From positions 1 to 24,078 of the IMG/VR virus record IMGVR_UViG_3300047560_001242: 24,078 bases of DNA. The stretch is one strand, 5' to 3'. The notes beneath the pieces were generated by a model. It did not search any database. It worked only from the letters and a program-made list of their open reading frames with translations, and had not been told where the DNA came from. Positions 1 to 7,109 of this stretch are shown piece after piece (the stretch's first letter is position 1; the number at the start of each line of letters is the position of its first letter). Origin of the DNA: a virus. Both the position numbers and the translations under genes were made by a program.

Positions 1-362
1 GTAAAACACATCATAGTATCCTGATGTGTAATTGGGTGAACAAACAATCCATCTGGATTGGTTGGATGTCTCATCATGTCGGTCAATTGATCTACAATCT
101 CTTCAGCCGTCTTGTCGTGAACGAGATGTTTATACTTCGCAGACCATGAATAAGAAGAATCGCACCCATAATCCCATACAGGGAGATCTTCTACTTTTTG
201 AATTTTACTAATATCAAACGTCTGGTATGGTAAAACGTATGTGGAAGGATCTTTAGGATCTTTTTGCCCGAACCCATTACATTCTAAGTTGCACCCAAAC
301 CATCTCACCCACACACTCGGTTTTCCAGCGTGCAAGGCCTCGCCTTGGAAGCTAAAAAACAT
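1..362 (-). CDS. queE: QueE-like radical SAM protein (7-carboxy-7-deazaguanine synthase family), 3' end cut by window
   Basis: The N-terminal 120 codons are visible; the frame stays open to the window edge. Translation begins MFFSFQGEALHAGKPSVWVR, matching the QueE opening, in which an SxQGEG-type stretch precedes the iron-sulfur site. Visible cysteines are C24, C28 and C67, and C67 is followed by Asp-Ser, as the third cluster cysteine of QueE is followed by Asp-Thr/Ser. Known QueE makes CDG from carboxy-tetrahydropterin, on the path to queuosine or 7-deazaguanine DNA bases. Between C28 and C67 lie 38 residues where classical QueE has two, so the cluster loop is expanded. The ATG lies one base after the stop of the preceding gene (TGAGATG), so it is probably translationally coupled. 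The family call is firm; the exact product is inferred, since the TGGEP region lies outside the window. Confidence 0.8.
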   Translation of the reverse strand, partial: MFFSFQGEALHAGKPSVWVRWFGCNLECNGFGQKDPKDPSTYVLPYQTFDISKIQKVEDLPVWDYGCDSSYSWSAKYKHLVHDKTAEEIVDQLTDMMRHPTNPDGLFVHPITHQDTMMCF

Positions 363-363
363 C

Positions 364-1140
364 TCACTGAGTCTGTATCTTTTCATTCCGAATCCTTCCA
401 TTATAACTTATAACGCTTCCCATAATTTCACACCCTTTAGTAACCATTGCCAATGCAAGCGCATCTTTTGGTAAACAATGACCACCGTACCCCAACATAC
501 CGTCCCAACCAGGAACGTTCGTGTGCTTAGCGTTAATACGATCATCGACTGTAATTCCACACTGTACAGGTCCGTAATCAACATTGTACTGTTGACATAA
601 CTTGGCTATCATATTGAAGTAGGCCACTTTGGTGGCTAAGAAACCATTCTGGCCTAATTTTATAATAACTGACTGTATAAAGTCAACATGCATCACCAAG
701 TCCTTCTTGGCATAGCCGGATAGGTGTAATACTTTGCTGAATTCTTCAGTCTCGTCTTTCTTACCACCCAACACTACAACCCAAGGCTTGTCGTTAATGT
801 GGTCACCGTGTTGTTTCATGAACTCTGGAAAGTGTATCATTCTGAGGTGGTCAAACGTTTTCAACCCACTCCACTCAGGTGATAGAGTGCTACGAATAGC
901 AACAATCCCTTTGAAATGTTCATCGTGAAGTCGCAATAGGCATTGATTGACTGCAGAATGATCGTATGGTCCGTTCTCTAAGCTAGAGACGCATAGTATT
1001 ACAACTTCATAATCATTGACATCTGGCACATCCAATCCTAGTTTTGGATCTACCCATCCGAAGGTGTTATCTACTCCTCTAGAAAGAGCATGTGAGGTAG
1101 CTTGACCTACCTTACCTTTGCCAAATATGAGGATCTTCAT
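364..1140 (-). CDS. UDP-glucose/GDP-mannose dehydrogenase-like protein, lacking the C-terminal domain
   Basis: 258 residues. The N-terminal Rossmann motif is GKGKVG (residues 7-12). A PEF motif follows mid-protein (HFPEFMKQHG), then the helix KLGQNGFLATKVAYFN that carries the family's conserved Lys and Asn. Near the C-terminus is GYGGHCLPKDALAL with candidate catalytic Cys222, matching the GGxCxPKD site. Full-length UDP-glucose 6-dehydrogenases are about 390-450 residues and have a third, sugar-nucleotide-binding domain after the cysteine motif; this protein stops about 35 residues past it. It therefore keeps the NAD domain and catalytic region but lacks the usual C-terminal domain. It overlaps the upstream peptide deformylase gene by 4 bases (ATGA). 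The family is well supported; substrate and activity are unknown. Confidence 0.82.
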   Translation of the reverse strand: MKILIFGKGKVGQATSHALSRGVDNTFGWVDPKLGLDVPDVNDYEVVILCVSSLENGPYDHSAVNQCLLRLHDEHFKGIVAIRSTLSPEWSGLKTFDHLRMIHFPEFMKQHGDHINDKPWVVVLGGKKDETEEFSKVLHLSGYAKKDLVMHVDFIQSVIIKLGQNGFLATKVAYFNMIAKLCQQYNVDYGPVQCGITVDDRINAKHTNVPGWDGMLGYGGHCLPKDALALAMVTKGCEIMGSVISYNGRIRNEKIQTQ

Positions 1141-1757
1141 AATGTTATAGAATCAGCTAACTGTACGGTTCTCTCAGTTGTAGAGATGGACAACTGACCT
1201 TGTGCTTCTCTCAATTGATTTTCCGTCAATACGTTATCCGGCTTGTAGTACACTTCTCCGCGCTTAAGGCGACGCATTAAAATCTTTTGCTGATGGAGAG
1301 CGCGATCTAGGTGAATCTTATTTGCTTTTGCCGTATACACTACACCATTCAAATGGTCTAGCTCATGTTGGAAAGCACGTGATGTCATTCCAATATATTT
1401 CTCTGTATGCGTTTGTCCTCGCTCATCTTCAAAACGAACTTTGATCGCGGAAGGTCTCTTAATTTTAATCAAGAGGTGTGGGAAAGTTAAACAACCCTCT
1501 TCCAATAGATTAGTTTCCGATGACGTATCAATAATACGAGGATTGAAGCATACCGTTGGCGTTTCCGACCACAATACAAATACGCGGTACGGCAAGCCAC
1601 ACTGGCTAGCAGAAAGACCTAAGCCACGCCTTGCAGCCATTGTCTCAATTAAGTTGTTCGCAAGCTCGATAGGATCTACAGGAGGATTTTTGAAATCAAA
1701 TTCCTCTAGCGTCTGCTTCAAGATAGGATGTTCAGGTGCTACTAAGTCTAATACCAT
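1137..1757 (-). CDS. def: Peptide deformylase with C-terminal extension
   Basis: 206 residues. All three deformylase motifs are present: GLGLSASQCG (45-54, the GxGxAAxQ motif), EEGCL with metal ligand Cys89, and QHELDHLNG with His131, Glu132 and His135 (HExxH). The enzyme removes the formyl group from N-terminal formyl-methionine of new proteins and uses a bound metal ion. Deformylases occur in marine T4-like phages. About 65 residues follow the HExxH helix, a long and partly charged tail. The start has GGAG about ten bases upstream and overlaps the preceding small gene by 26 bases. All catalytic residues are intact, so it is probably active. Confidence 0.95.
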   Translation of the reverse strand: MVLDLVAPEHPILKQTLEEFDFKNPPVDPIELANNLIETMAARRGLGLSASQCGLPYRVFVLWSETPTVCFNPRIIDTSSETNLLEEGCLTFPHLLIKIKRPSAIKVRFEDERGQTHTEKYIGMTSRAFQHELDHLNGVVYTAKANKIHLDRALHQQKILMRRLKRGEVYYKPDNVLTENQLREAQGQLSISTTERTVQLADSITL

Positions 1758-1974
1758 TTTGATAACTCTCCGTCCAAGTTTGACCGCACGAAAGACAACG
1801 GCGGTGATGTGTTGTAATATTCATATCAGGGTTTGTGTTTATTCCCTGCTTGTTGTAAACTGGCGGGTAATAAGCCGCCGTAGTCATACTAGGCCCATTC
1901 TCAGTAATCATGCAATCGTCTCTCATGCAACCTACGCCGCCGTCAACGAATTCAGCTAAGAATTGTTTTGTCAT
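1732..1974 (-). CDS. Small cysteine-rich protein, possible zinc-binding fold
   Basis: 80 residues, not recognised as a named family. It has two cysteine groups, C16 and C21 (GCMRDDC) and C60 and C63 (RCLSCGQTW), with His56 and His57 just before the second. The C-terminal RCLSCGQTWTE stretch resembles the knuckle of a zinc ribbon, so metal binding is a fair inference but not shown. It overlaps the FkbM-like gene upstream by 4 bases (ATGA) and the deformylase downstream by 26 bases. That tight packing, plus the absence of any other frame covering 1758-1970, supports a real gene. Confidence 0.7.
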   Translation of the reverse strand: MTKQFLAEFVDGGVGCMRDDCMITENGPSMTTAAYYPPVYNKQGINTNPDMNITTHHRRCLSCGQTWTESYQNGIRLSST

Positions 1975-2612
1975 GTTGGTATCCTTTCGATCGGCACATA
2001 TACAAAATTTGGAGGGTCTCCATATTCTGTTACTATCCTATAATTCAGACTTTTCATCAACTGGTTGATTTCCTGATGAGCTCTTGTTATTTCCAATACA
2101 ACTAGTGGCCTGCATCTCTCGATTGTTCTTACTGCACCTTGTATTACTTCATACTCATACGTTTCTACATCGAGATGAATTAATGAAACTACTGGTAGAT
2201 CTAGGCTATCGATTGTAATGCCATAAACAATAGTGTCGCCCCCGTTGATACATGGCATGCCGTTGTTAAGTGGATCTGGATTGCCAATTCGCAAATATTG
2301 AGGATTATCTGTAAGTGCAGTATTGAACTTAATTATCTTGCTATTCTTGCAATTAGCTGCAAGGCAATGAAAGTTAAGAGGATCAGGCTCGAATGTGAAC
2401 ACTCGCTCAAATATTTCAGCATAGTACAATGGATACAAGCCGCAGTTACCACCAGCCTGCACAACTACACGCGTGTCGTTGATCCATTTAGCAATGTGAT
2501 GAAAGTATTCTTTCCAATCGTGGATAATGTAGTCATAGCATCCTTGATCGCTAGCAACCCACAAAAGGTCTTCGCTTCTATTGCCAATCTGGGTCGGTTT
2601 CATTTTAAACAT
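1971..2612 (-). CDS. FkbM-family SAM-dependent methyltransferase
   Basis: 213 residues. The SAM-binding start of a class I methyltransferase is visible as VVQAGGNCGLYP (50-61), followed by the acidic strand end FEPDP (74-78) and the AAN turn. A later IDSL...LIHLDVETYEYEVIQGA block is the family signature ending in a conserved GA. FkbM-type enzymes are usually O-methyltransferases acting on sugars or small metabolites; the acceptor here is unknown. The start ATG overlaps the gp46 stop by one base (TAATG); a second ATG three codons later (MKPTQ) is also possible. The neighbouring epimerase and dehydrogenase genes suggest a sugar substrate, which is inference. Confidence 0.82.
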   Translation of the reverse strand: MFKMKPTQIGNRSEDLLWVASDQGCYDYIIHDWKEYFHHIAKWINDTRVVVQAGGNCGLYPLYYAEIFERVFTFEPDPLNFHCLAANCKNSKIIKFNTALTDNPQYLRIGNPDPLNNGMPCINGGDTIVYGITIDSLDLPVVSLIHLDVETYEYEVIQGAVRTIERCRPLVVLEITRAHQEINQLMKSLNYRIVTEYGDPPNFVYVPIERIPT

Positions 2613-4324
2613 TAAGCTATCCTTGAGAAGTTCTTGTGCTTTTCAAATTTAATGACGTGTTCAAACTTCTCAAAGAGTTGATCACCTTTATGGCTAATAA
2701 TGAAAGTATTTGTATCAGAAGTAACTCCGTTCAATATTTTCATAAACTCATCTGTACCTGATCCGTCTAAAGAGCTGTCAAATACTTCATCCATAATGAG
2801 GAGGTTAGTAGAAGCGCTATTACGCAACTTTGCAACAGCTCGCCAAGCAAATAACAAGGCAAGGTCAATACGTAATTTTTCACCTTCTGAAAAGCTGTCG
2901 TAAGTAAATTCATCTCTAAACCTCGATTTAATAGTTTCTTCAAAATTTTCATTCAACTCGAAATTGACAAAGAAGTCCATTGCAGCAAGATACTTGTTAA
3001 TTAGTTTATTAATTACGGGTATGTACTGTTTGATAATCTTTGTTTTAATTCCACCATCCTTCAATAACAACGCTGCTGTATCATACAGCGATCGTTGACC
3101 AGACAAACTTTCTTTATCTGCAATAGCTTGACGCAACTGTTCTTTGAGAGTGTTCACCTCTATTGTATTGTCATCTATTTGTTTTGTGTTCGTTCTAAGA
3201 TCTTCTACTTCTTTAGTGATCATAGAGACAAAGTTCTGCCACGTGCGTATCTGTACTAGGATATCAGATACCTCTCTGTTCTTTGCAGTAATTGACGCGG
3301 ACACTTCCGATATTTCAGCAAGACGAGTATTAATACTTTGTAGCTCTGTTGTTATTTGCGTCTTTCCCTGCTCAATTTCGGCTACCTGTGAACTACTATT
3401 TTCCAGGATAGTTGTTCGATGTTCGTGAGCAATCCCTTGCCTGCAGGTAGGACAATCATCGTGCGAATCAAAGAATTCGATGTCTTTCTTTATCTTCTCA
3501 AGTCGACTATCAACCTTATTGGATAGTACTTTAATCTTATCCAAGCGACTACGAACTTTATCCTCATCAGCAATTGTGCTAGTTTGCTTTTCAATTTCAA
3601 GTTGCAGCTTAATTACCGCTGAGTTTGAAAAATCAATATCCGTACACAACTTATCAATCTGAGCTTGCTTTTGTGCAATCAGTTCATCGTTGTTTTGTTT
3701 AAGTGTGTCAATATGCTTTTTATAGAGCTCAATCTTTTCAGCAGCCGACTTGATCGAGTAATCTGCGTCTCCAATCTTTATCTTATTGACATTCTGCTTG
3801 TCTTTCAACAAAGTGTTCATTACCGAAAAGATTTGAATATCCAACAAGTCTTCAATAACCTCACGACGGTGTGCAGCAGGCAGCTGCATGAATGGAACAA
3901 ATGACGCACTACCTAATATGACAATTTGTGAGAAGGAACGATAGTTGAGTTTGAGAATTTGCTTCTCGAGCATATCCTGATACTCGCGAGCATCGGAATG
4001 TTGATCGAGTAAGGTACCGTCAACATAGATCTCAAACAAGTTTGGCTTGATTCCGCGCTTGATAAGATACTGACGTTTGCCTACCTTGAATTCAATCTCT
4101 ACAACTAAGCCTTTACCGTTGATTGAATTCAACAGCTGATTCTTGTTAATTTTCCGAAACGGTTTACCATAAAGAGCAAAGCATAATGCATCAAGTATTG
4201 TAGACTTTCCTGCACCATTCTCCCCGACAATTAATGACGTTTTATGGTTGTTTAAATGAACTTCTGTAAAGGCGTTGCCAGTGCTGAGTATGTTTTTCCA
4301 TTTAAGTTTTTCGAACAATATCAT
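2612..4324 (-). CDS. 46: Recombination endonuclease subunit gp46 (Rad50/SbcC-like ATPase)
   Basis: 570 residues, close to T4 gp46 (560). Walker A is GENGAGKST (34-42), a zinc-hook CPTC lies at 291-294 within a long coiled-coil region (about 180-410), the ABC signature is SFSEGEK (477-483), and Walker B is NLLIMDEVFDSS (507-518). With gp47 it forms the SbcCD/Mre11-Rad50-type complex that resects DNA ends to load UvsX during recombination-dependent replication. Here it is separated from gp47 by an epimerase gene, which it overlaps by 23 bases. The downstream FkbM-like gene starts at its stop codon. Confidence 0.97.
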   Translation of the reverse strand: MILFEKLKWKNILSTGNAFTEVHLNNHKTSLIVGENGAGKSTILDALCFALYGKPFRKINKNQLLNSINGKGLVVEIEFKVGKRQYLIKRGIKPNLFEIYVDGTLLDQHSDAREYQDMLEKQILKLNYRSFSQIVILGSASFVPFMQLPAAHRREVIEDLLDIQIFSVMNTLLKDKQNVNKIKIGDADYSIKSAAEKIELYKKHIDTLKQNNDELIAQKQAQIDKLCTDIDFSNSAVIKLQLEIEKQTSTIADEDKVRSRLDKIKVLSNKVDSRLEKIKKDIEFFDSHDDCPTCRQGIAHEHRTTILENSSSQVAEIEQGKTQITTELQSINTRLAEISEVSASITAKNREVSDILVQIRTWQNFVSMITKEVEDLRTNTKQIDDNTIEVNTLKEQLRQAIADKESLSGQRSLYDTAALLLKDGGIKTKIIKQYIPVINKLINKYLAAMDFFVNFELNENFEETIKSRFRDEFTYDSFSEGEKLRIDLALLFAWRAVAKLRNSASTNLLIMDEVFDSSLDGSGTDEFMKILNGVTSDTNTFIISHKGDQLFEKFEHVIKFEKHKNFSRIA

Positions 4325-5027
4325 ATCTTATTTGTTCCAATACATTTTTGGTTGGACGCCAACCACATGATAATAATGCTGTAGGATTGGCTTCAGTGTG
4401 AACAGCCTCGCCAGTAACAGATTGAATAGGTAATCTTTGGCCTGCTGCCTCAACTAAATCTATCACAGAAACAGGAGCGCCAGTACCGACATCTATTACG
4501 CCAGTCAACCTATGTTGTATTACACACTCTATGGCCGATACAACATCTGACACATGAGTAAAGTCTCGTGAGTGATTCGTCGCATATTTTGCACGACCAT
4601 TAATCAATTTATCATACATCATATCTGGACGTGAGTCAACGCCATACACAGTGTGAAAGCGCATCCCACAAGAGTTGTTGGGAGCAAGCACTTCTACTAC
4701 AGCTTTTGTAGTGGCGTATGGATTGTTGTACCATTGCTTCGCTGATGAGCTTGAGGCATAGGCAATGTATGATGTTTGCTTATAGTGTTCAAATAATCTC
4801 TTACTGACTTCTACATTGTTACGCCAATAGGGAATTGGATCGGCAATGCTTTGCCTCACACCAGCATTTGCAGCAAGATGAATTACAACATCTACATCCG
4901 GCAATACACAATCGTATAAATCAATACCATCTTTGATATCGATTCCTACAACATCATGGTCGGTCGAGAAGTGTTCATAAACGTTGCGACCAATAAACCC
5001 TCTGTGCCCGGTTACTAATATTCTCAT
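4302..5027 (-). CDS. Short NAD-dependent epimerase/dehydratase (extended SDR family)
   Basis: 241 residues. The Rossmann motif is GHRGFIG (7-13), followed by HLAANAGVRQS (50-60), a serine run ASSSS (91-95) and the catalytic pair Tyr104/Lys108 (YATTK). This is the layout of nucleotide-sugar epimerases such as UDP-glucuronate 4-epimerase and GalE-like enzymes. Family members usually exceed 300 residues, so this one is compact, with shortened loops before and after the YxxxK helix. The gene sits between gp47 and gp46, overlapping gp47 by 4 bases and gp46 by 23. The specific sugar cannot be told from the sequence. The truncated dehydrogenase at 364-1140 is a plausible pathway partner (inference). 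Confidence 0.88.
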   Translation of the reverse strand: MRILVTGHRGFIGRNVYEHFSTDHDVVGIDIKDGIDLYDCVLPDVDVVIHLAANAGVRQSIADPIPYWRNNVEVSKRLFEHYKQTSYIAYASSSSAKQWYNNPYATTKAVVEVLAPNNSCGMRFHTVYGVDSRPDMMYDKLINGRAKYATNHSRDFTHVSDVVSAIECVIQHRLTGVIDVGTGAPVSVIDLVEAAGQRLPIQSVTGEAVHTEANPTALLSCGWRPTKNVLEQIRYDIVRKT

Positions 5028-6082
5028 TCAACAGCCAACGCTTCTTGATATAGTTCTTGCATTAGTTTATTCAATTGTTTACGATCTACTTGTACATCCA
5101 CTTGCTCAATGTACTTCTTGAGGATTGTGATTGTATCCTCTGCCTCGTTTACAATATCTTCGTCGCCTTCGAGATCTAAGTTGAGATGATCTTCTACCAC
5201 TTGCAGATCTGCAACACCAGCCTTCTCAAGACGTTCAATGTATTTGTCGAAGCAAACTGGATTATCTTTATTCTTAATAATGACTTTGACTATTTTTCCA
5301 GCTAAGCCTGACACATCTTCTTGTTTGTAGTAGTCTACGGTTTGATCTTGATCATTGTAAAACAACTTATGGAACATTCGTTCTGGATTTGGTACGAACG
5401 TTAGTTCTCGTGTTTCTGTATCATATACATGAAATCCTTTTGGATCATCAAAATCCGACCACGTCAATTCATAAGGTGTACCCAAGTATGAAATGTTACG
5501 GTTTGTTGATTTGTGGTGGAAATGGCCCGATATGACCAACTCCTGATCCTTAAACACTTCTGCTTCTAGCCCCTCATCGTTCAACATACCTCTTTGCATT
5601 TCAAATCCACGGATTTCAAAATGTCCAGCAATGACATTTGCTCGCGAAGTCTGAATAGCGTTAATCATTTCCTTTTCATTGTCTTCACATATCCAAGGAA
5701 TCAATAAGAAGGTCGTATCTTCGAATTCTACTTCTTTGGGTTCGTTCACGGGAATAATGTTGTGATATCCATCGAGCAATAAGTCCAATGAATTAACTTC
5801 GTTTGTGTTCTTGTAATAGGTGTCATGATTTCCAACTAGCACCCAAGTAGTGTAGCCATCATTCAGCCTATCGAAGAGATAACCGCGAGCTCGTTTAAGA
5901 GATTGGAAGTTAATATACTTACGACGATCGAATAGATCTCCAAGTTGCACAATGTGCAGTATATTATTTTGCTCTAGGTAAGGAAAAAAAGTCTTGGTGT
6001 AGAACTGGTCGAAGTGGTCATGGAACACAGCACTATCATTGCGAGCACCAATATGCGTATCTCCTAAGATGGCTACCTTCAT
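5024..6082 (-). CDS. 47: Recombination endonuclease subunit gp47 (Mre11/SbcD-like nuclease)
   Basis: 352 residues (T4 gp47 has 339). The calcineurin-like phosphoesterase motifs appear in order: GDTH (D8, H10), GDLFDRR (D49), GNHDT (N85, H86), GHFE (H154) and SGHFHH (H187, H189). These bind two metal ions in Mre11-family nucleases. It acts with gp46 in DNA end resection and recombination-dependent replication. The start overlaps the gp55 stop by 4 bases (ATGA), so it is probably coupled to gp55 translation and read from the promoter at 6676-6703. Confidence 0.97.
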   Translation of the reverse strand: MKVAILGDTHIGARNDSAVFHDHFDQFYTKTFFPYLEQNNILHIVQLGDLFDRRKYINFQSLKRARGYLFDRLNDGYTTWVLVGNHDTYYKNTNEVNSLDLLLDGYHNIIPVNEPKEVEFEDTTFLLIPWICEDNEKEMINAIQTSRANVIAGHFEIRGFEMQRGMLNDEGLEAEVFKDQELVISGHFHHKSTNRNISYLGTPYELTWSDFDDPKGFHVYDTETRELTFVPNPERMFHKLFYNDQDQTVDYYKQEDVSGLAGKIVKVIIKNKDNPVCFDKYIERLEKAGVADLQVVEDHLNLDLEGDEDIVNEAEDTITILKKYIEQVDVQVDRKQLNKLMQELYQEALAVE

Positions 6083-6651
6083 ACTTCTTCATCCTCACCA
6101 TCTTCTTTTTCTTCTTCCTCATCGAAGAATTTCTCTAGTGCCTTCTTACGCTTTTTCTTTTTAGCGTTTATGTTATCTTCAAAAGATTTAATGAAGTCGA
6201 ACATATTATCATTATCTAAATCAATTATATTATTAGTCTGGTGCGCATCATCAAACTGACCTTGTTCAACTAACTCATTGAACAACATCGAATTCTCCAT
6301 CGTCTTATGCTTAATGTATATTTGTTTCTTTTCTTTTAGAATACGACGTAGGAACGCATAGTAGATGATTTGGGTGAAGTAAGCAAATGGGTTGTTGGAT
6401 TTGTCAGGATCAAAATTATCAATATAACTAATACAGTTCTCAATCCCATCGCTAATCATTTCCTCTCTGTAGGAGTAGTTGATAAAATTAGGTTTCGTAC
6501 AAAGCCGTTTAGCAATTAAAAGAATACATTCCCCAACATAGTTAGGGATTTGCGGACGCAACGTACCATTAGCTTTCGCCTCTTTAACTGCGTTTCTATA
6601 TTCTACCATTACAGCATACAGCTGCTTATTATCAACATAGTGTACTGTCAT
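6079..6651 (-). CDS. 55: Late-transcription sigma factor gp55
   Basis: 190 residues (T4 gp55 has 185). The conserved core spans about residues 35-105 and includes IPNYVGECILLIAKRLC, the YREEMISDGIENCISYIDNFD region resembling sigma region 2, and NPFAYFTQIIYYAFLRRI. The C-terminus is strongly charged: a lysine-rich stretch then an acidic tail. In T4, gp55 replaces sigma70 on host RNA polymerase and, with gp33 and the clamp gp45, recognises TATAAATA. Copies of that motif occur before structural genes in this window, which supports the call. GGAG lies four bases before the ATG, and a sigma70-type promoter lies directly upstream. Confidence 0.93.
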   Translation of the reverse strand: MTVHYVDNKQLYAVMVEYRNAVKEAKANGTLRPQIPNYVGECILLIAKRLCTKPNFINYSYREEMISDGIENCISYIDNFDPDKSNNPFAYFTQIIYYAFLRRILKEKKQIYIKHKTMENSMLFNELVEQGQFDDAHQTNNIIDLDNDNMFDFIKSFEDNINAKKKKRKKALEKFFDEEEEKEDGEDEEV

Positions 6652-6675
6652 ACCACTCCAATATTATTATAATTC

Positions 6676-6703
6676 ATTATATAACCAAAAACAAAATAGT
6701 CAA
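6676..6703 (-). promoter_or_regulatory. Sigma70-type promoter for the gp55-47-46 operon
   Basis: Read on the minus strand, a -35 box TTGACT (6698-6703) is followed after 16 bases by a perfect -10 box TATAAT (6676-6681). Transcription should start near 6669, leaving a leader of about 18 bases to the gp55 ATG. A second TATAAT lies at 6666-6671 with a weaker TTGTTT 17 bases upstream (6689-6694). This lies in the only gap between UvsW and the left window edge. It probably drives all nine downstream genes before late transcription begins. Confidence 0.7.
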
Positions 6704-7108
6704 CTAGTTTAGTGGACCATCAAACTGAGTACGCTCCAATATTGCTTGATATACATCCATCATGTTGCTACGACTGTTCATTGTCTTCTCAGTTACCTCT
6801 TGCAATTCAGTGTCGATTGTTTCGTCGACAACTTCCTTACAATACTGCAACGCTTTTTTGTAGTATAACTCAAACGCTTTGCTAGGCACTGTTACATGCA
6901 TCACTTCCTTTGAAGGAAACACGTGCTGATGCTCAGCAGAGAAGGGAATGTATCTGCTCAAGCTAATAGAGGGCATCGGCTGCCCTGCAATAAATCGATA
7001 GTTAATAATAAAGGGATCCTGCAACTCAACAACATCATCGTCAACGTGAACTGCGTCTCCAATGACTTCATTTGAATTGCGTAATTTTAAGAGTACAATT
7101 GCTGCCAT
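6704..7108 (-). CDS. Unrecognised small protein between UvsW and gp55, N-terminal half possibly Sm-like
   Basis: 134 residues, no family recognised with confidence. The first half is predicted beta-rich: IVLLKLRNSNEVIGDAV, then DDDVVELQDPFIINYRF, a pattern like Sm/LSm folds (strand, N-G-like turn, strand, then an acidic stretch and L-x-D-P). The second half (about 70-134) looks helical and charged. The start has a good AGGGG site six to seven bases upstream and follows the UvsW stop by one base. An Sm-like RNA-binding role next to a transcription factor gene is attractive but unproven; no catalytic motif is visible. Confidence 0.75.
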   Translation of the reverse strand: MAAIVLLKLRNSNEVIGDAVHVDDDVVELQDPFIINYRFIAGQPMPSISLSRYIPFSAEHQHVFPSKEVMHVTVPSKAFELYYKKALQYCKEVVDETIDTELQEVTEKTMNSRSNMMDVYQAILERTQFDGPLN

Positions 7109-7109
7109 A

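Noticed and set aside
1441-1959. Plus-strand open frame of 172 codons opposite peptide deformylase
   Set aside because: It lies antisense to deformylase and the small cysteine-rich gene, has no recognisable domain, and no other gene in the window is on the plus strand.
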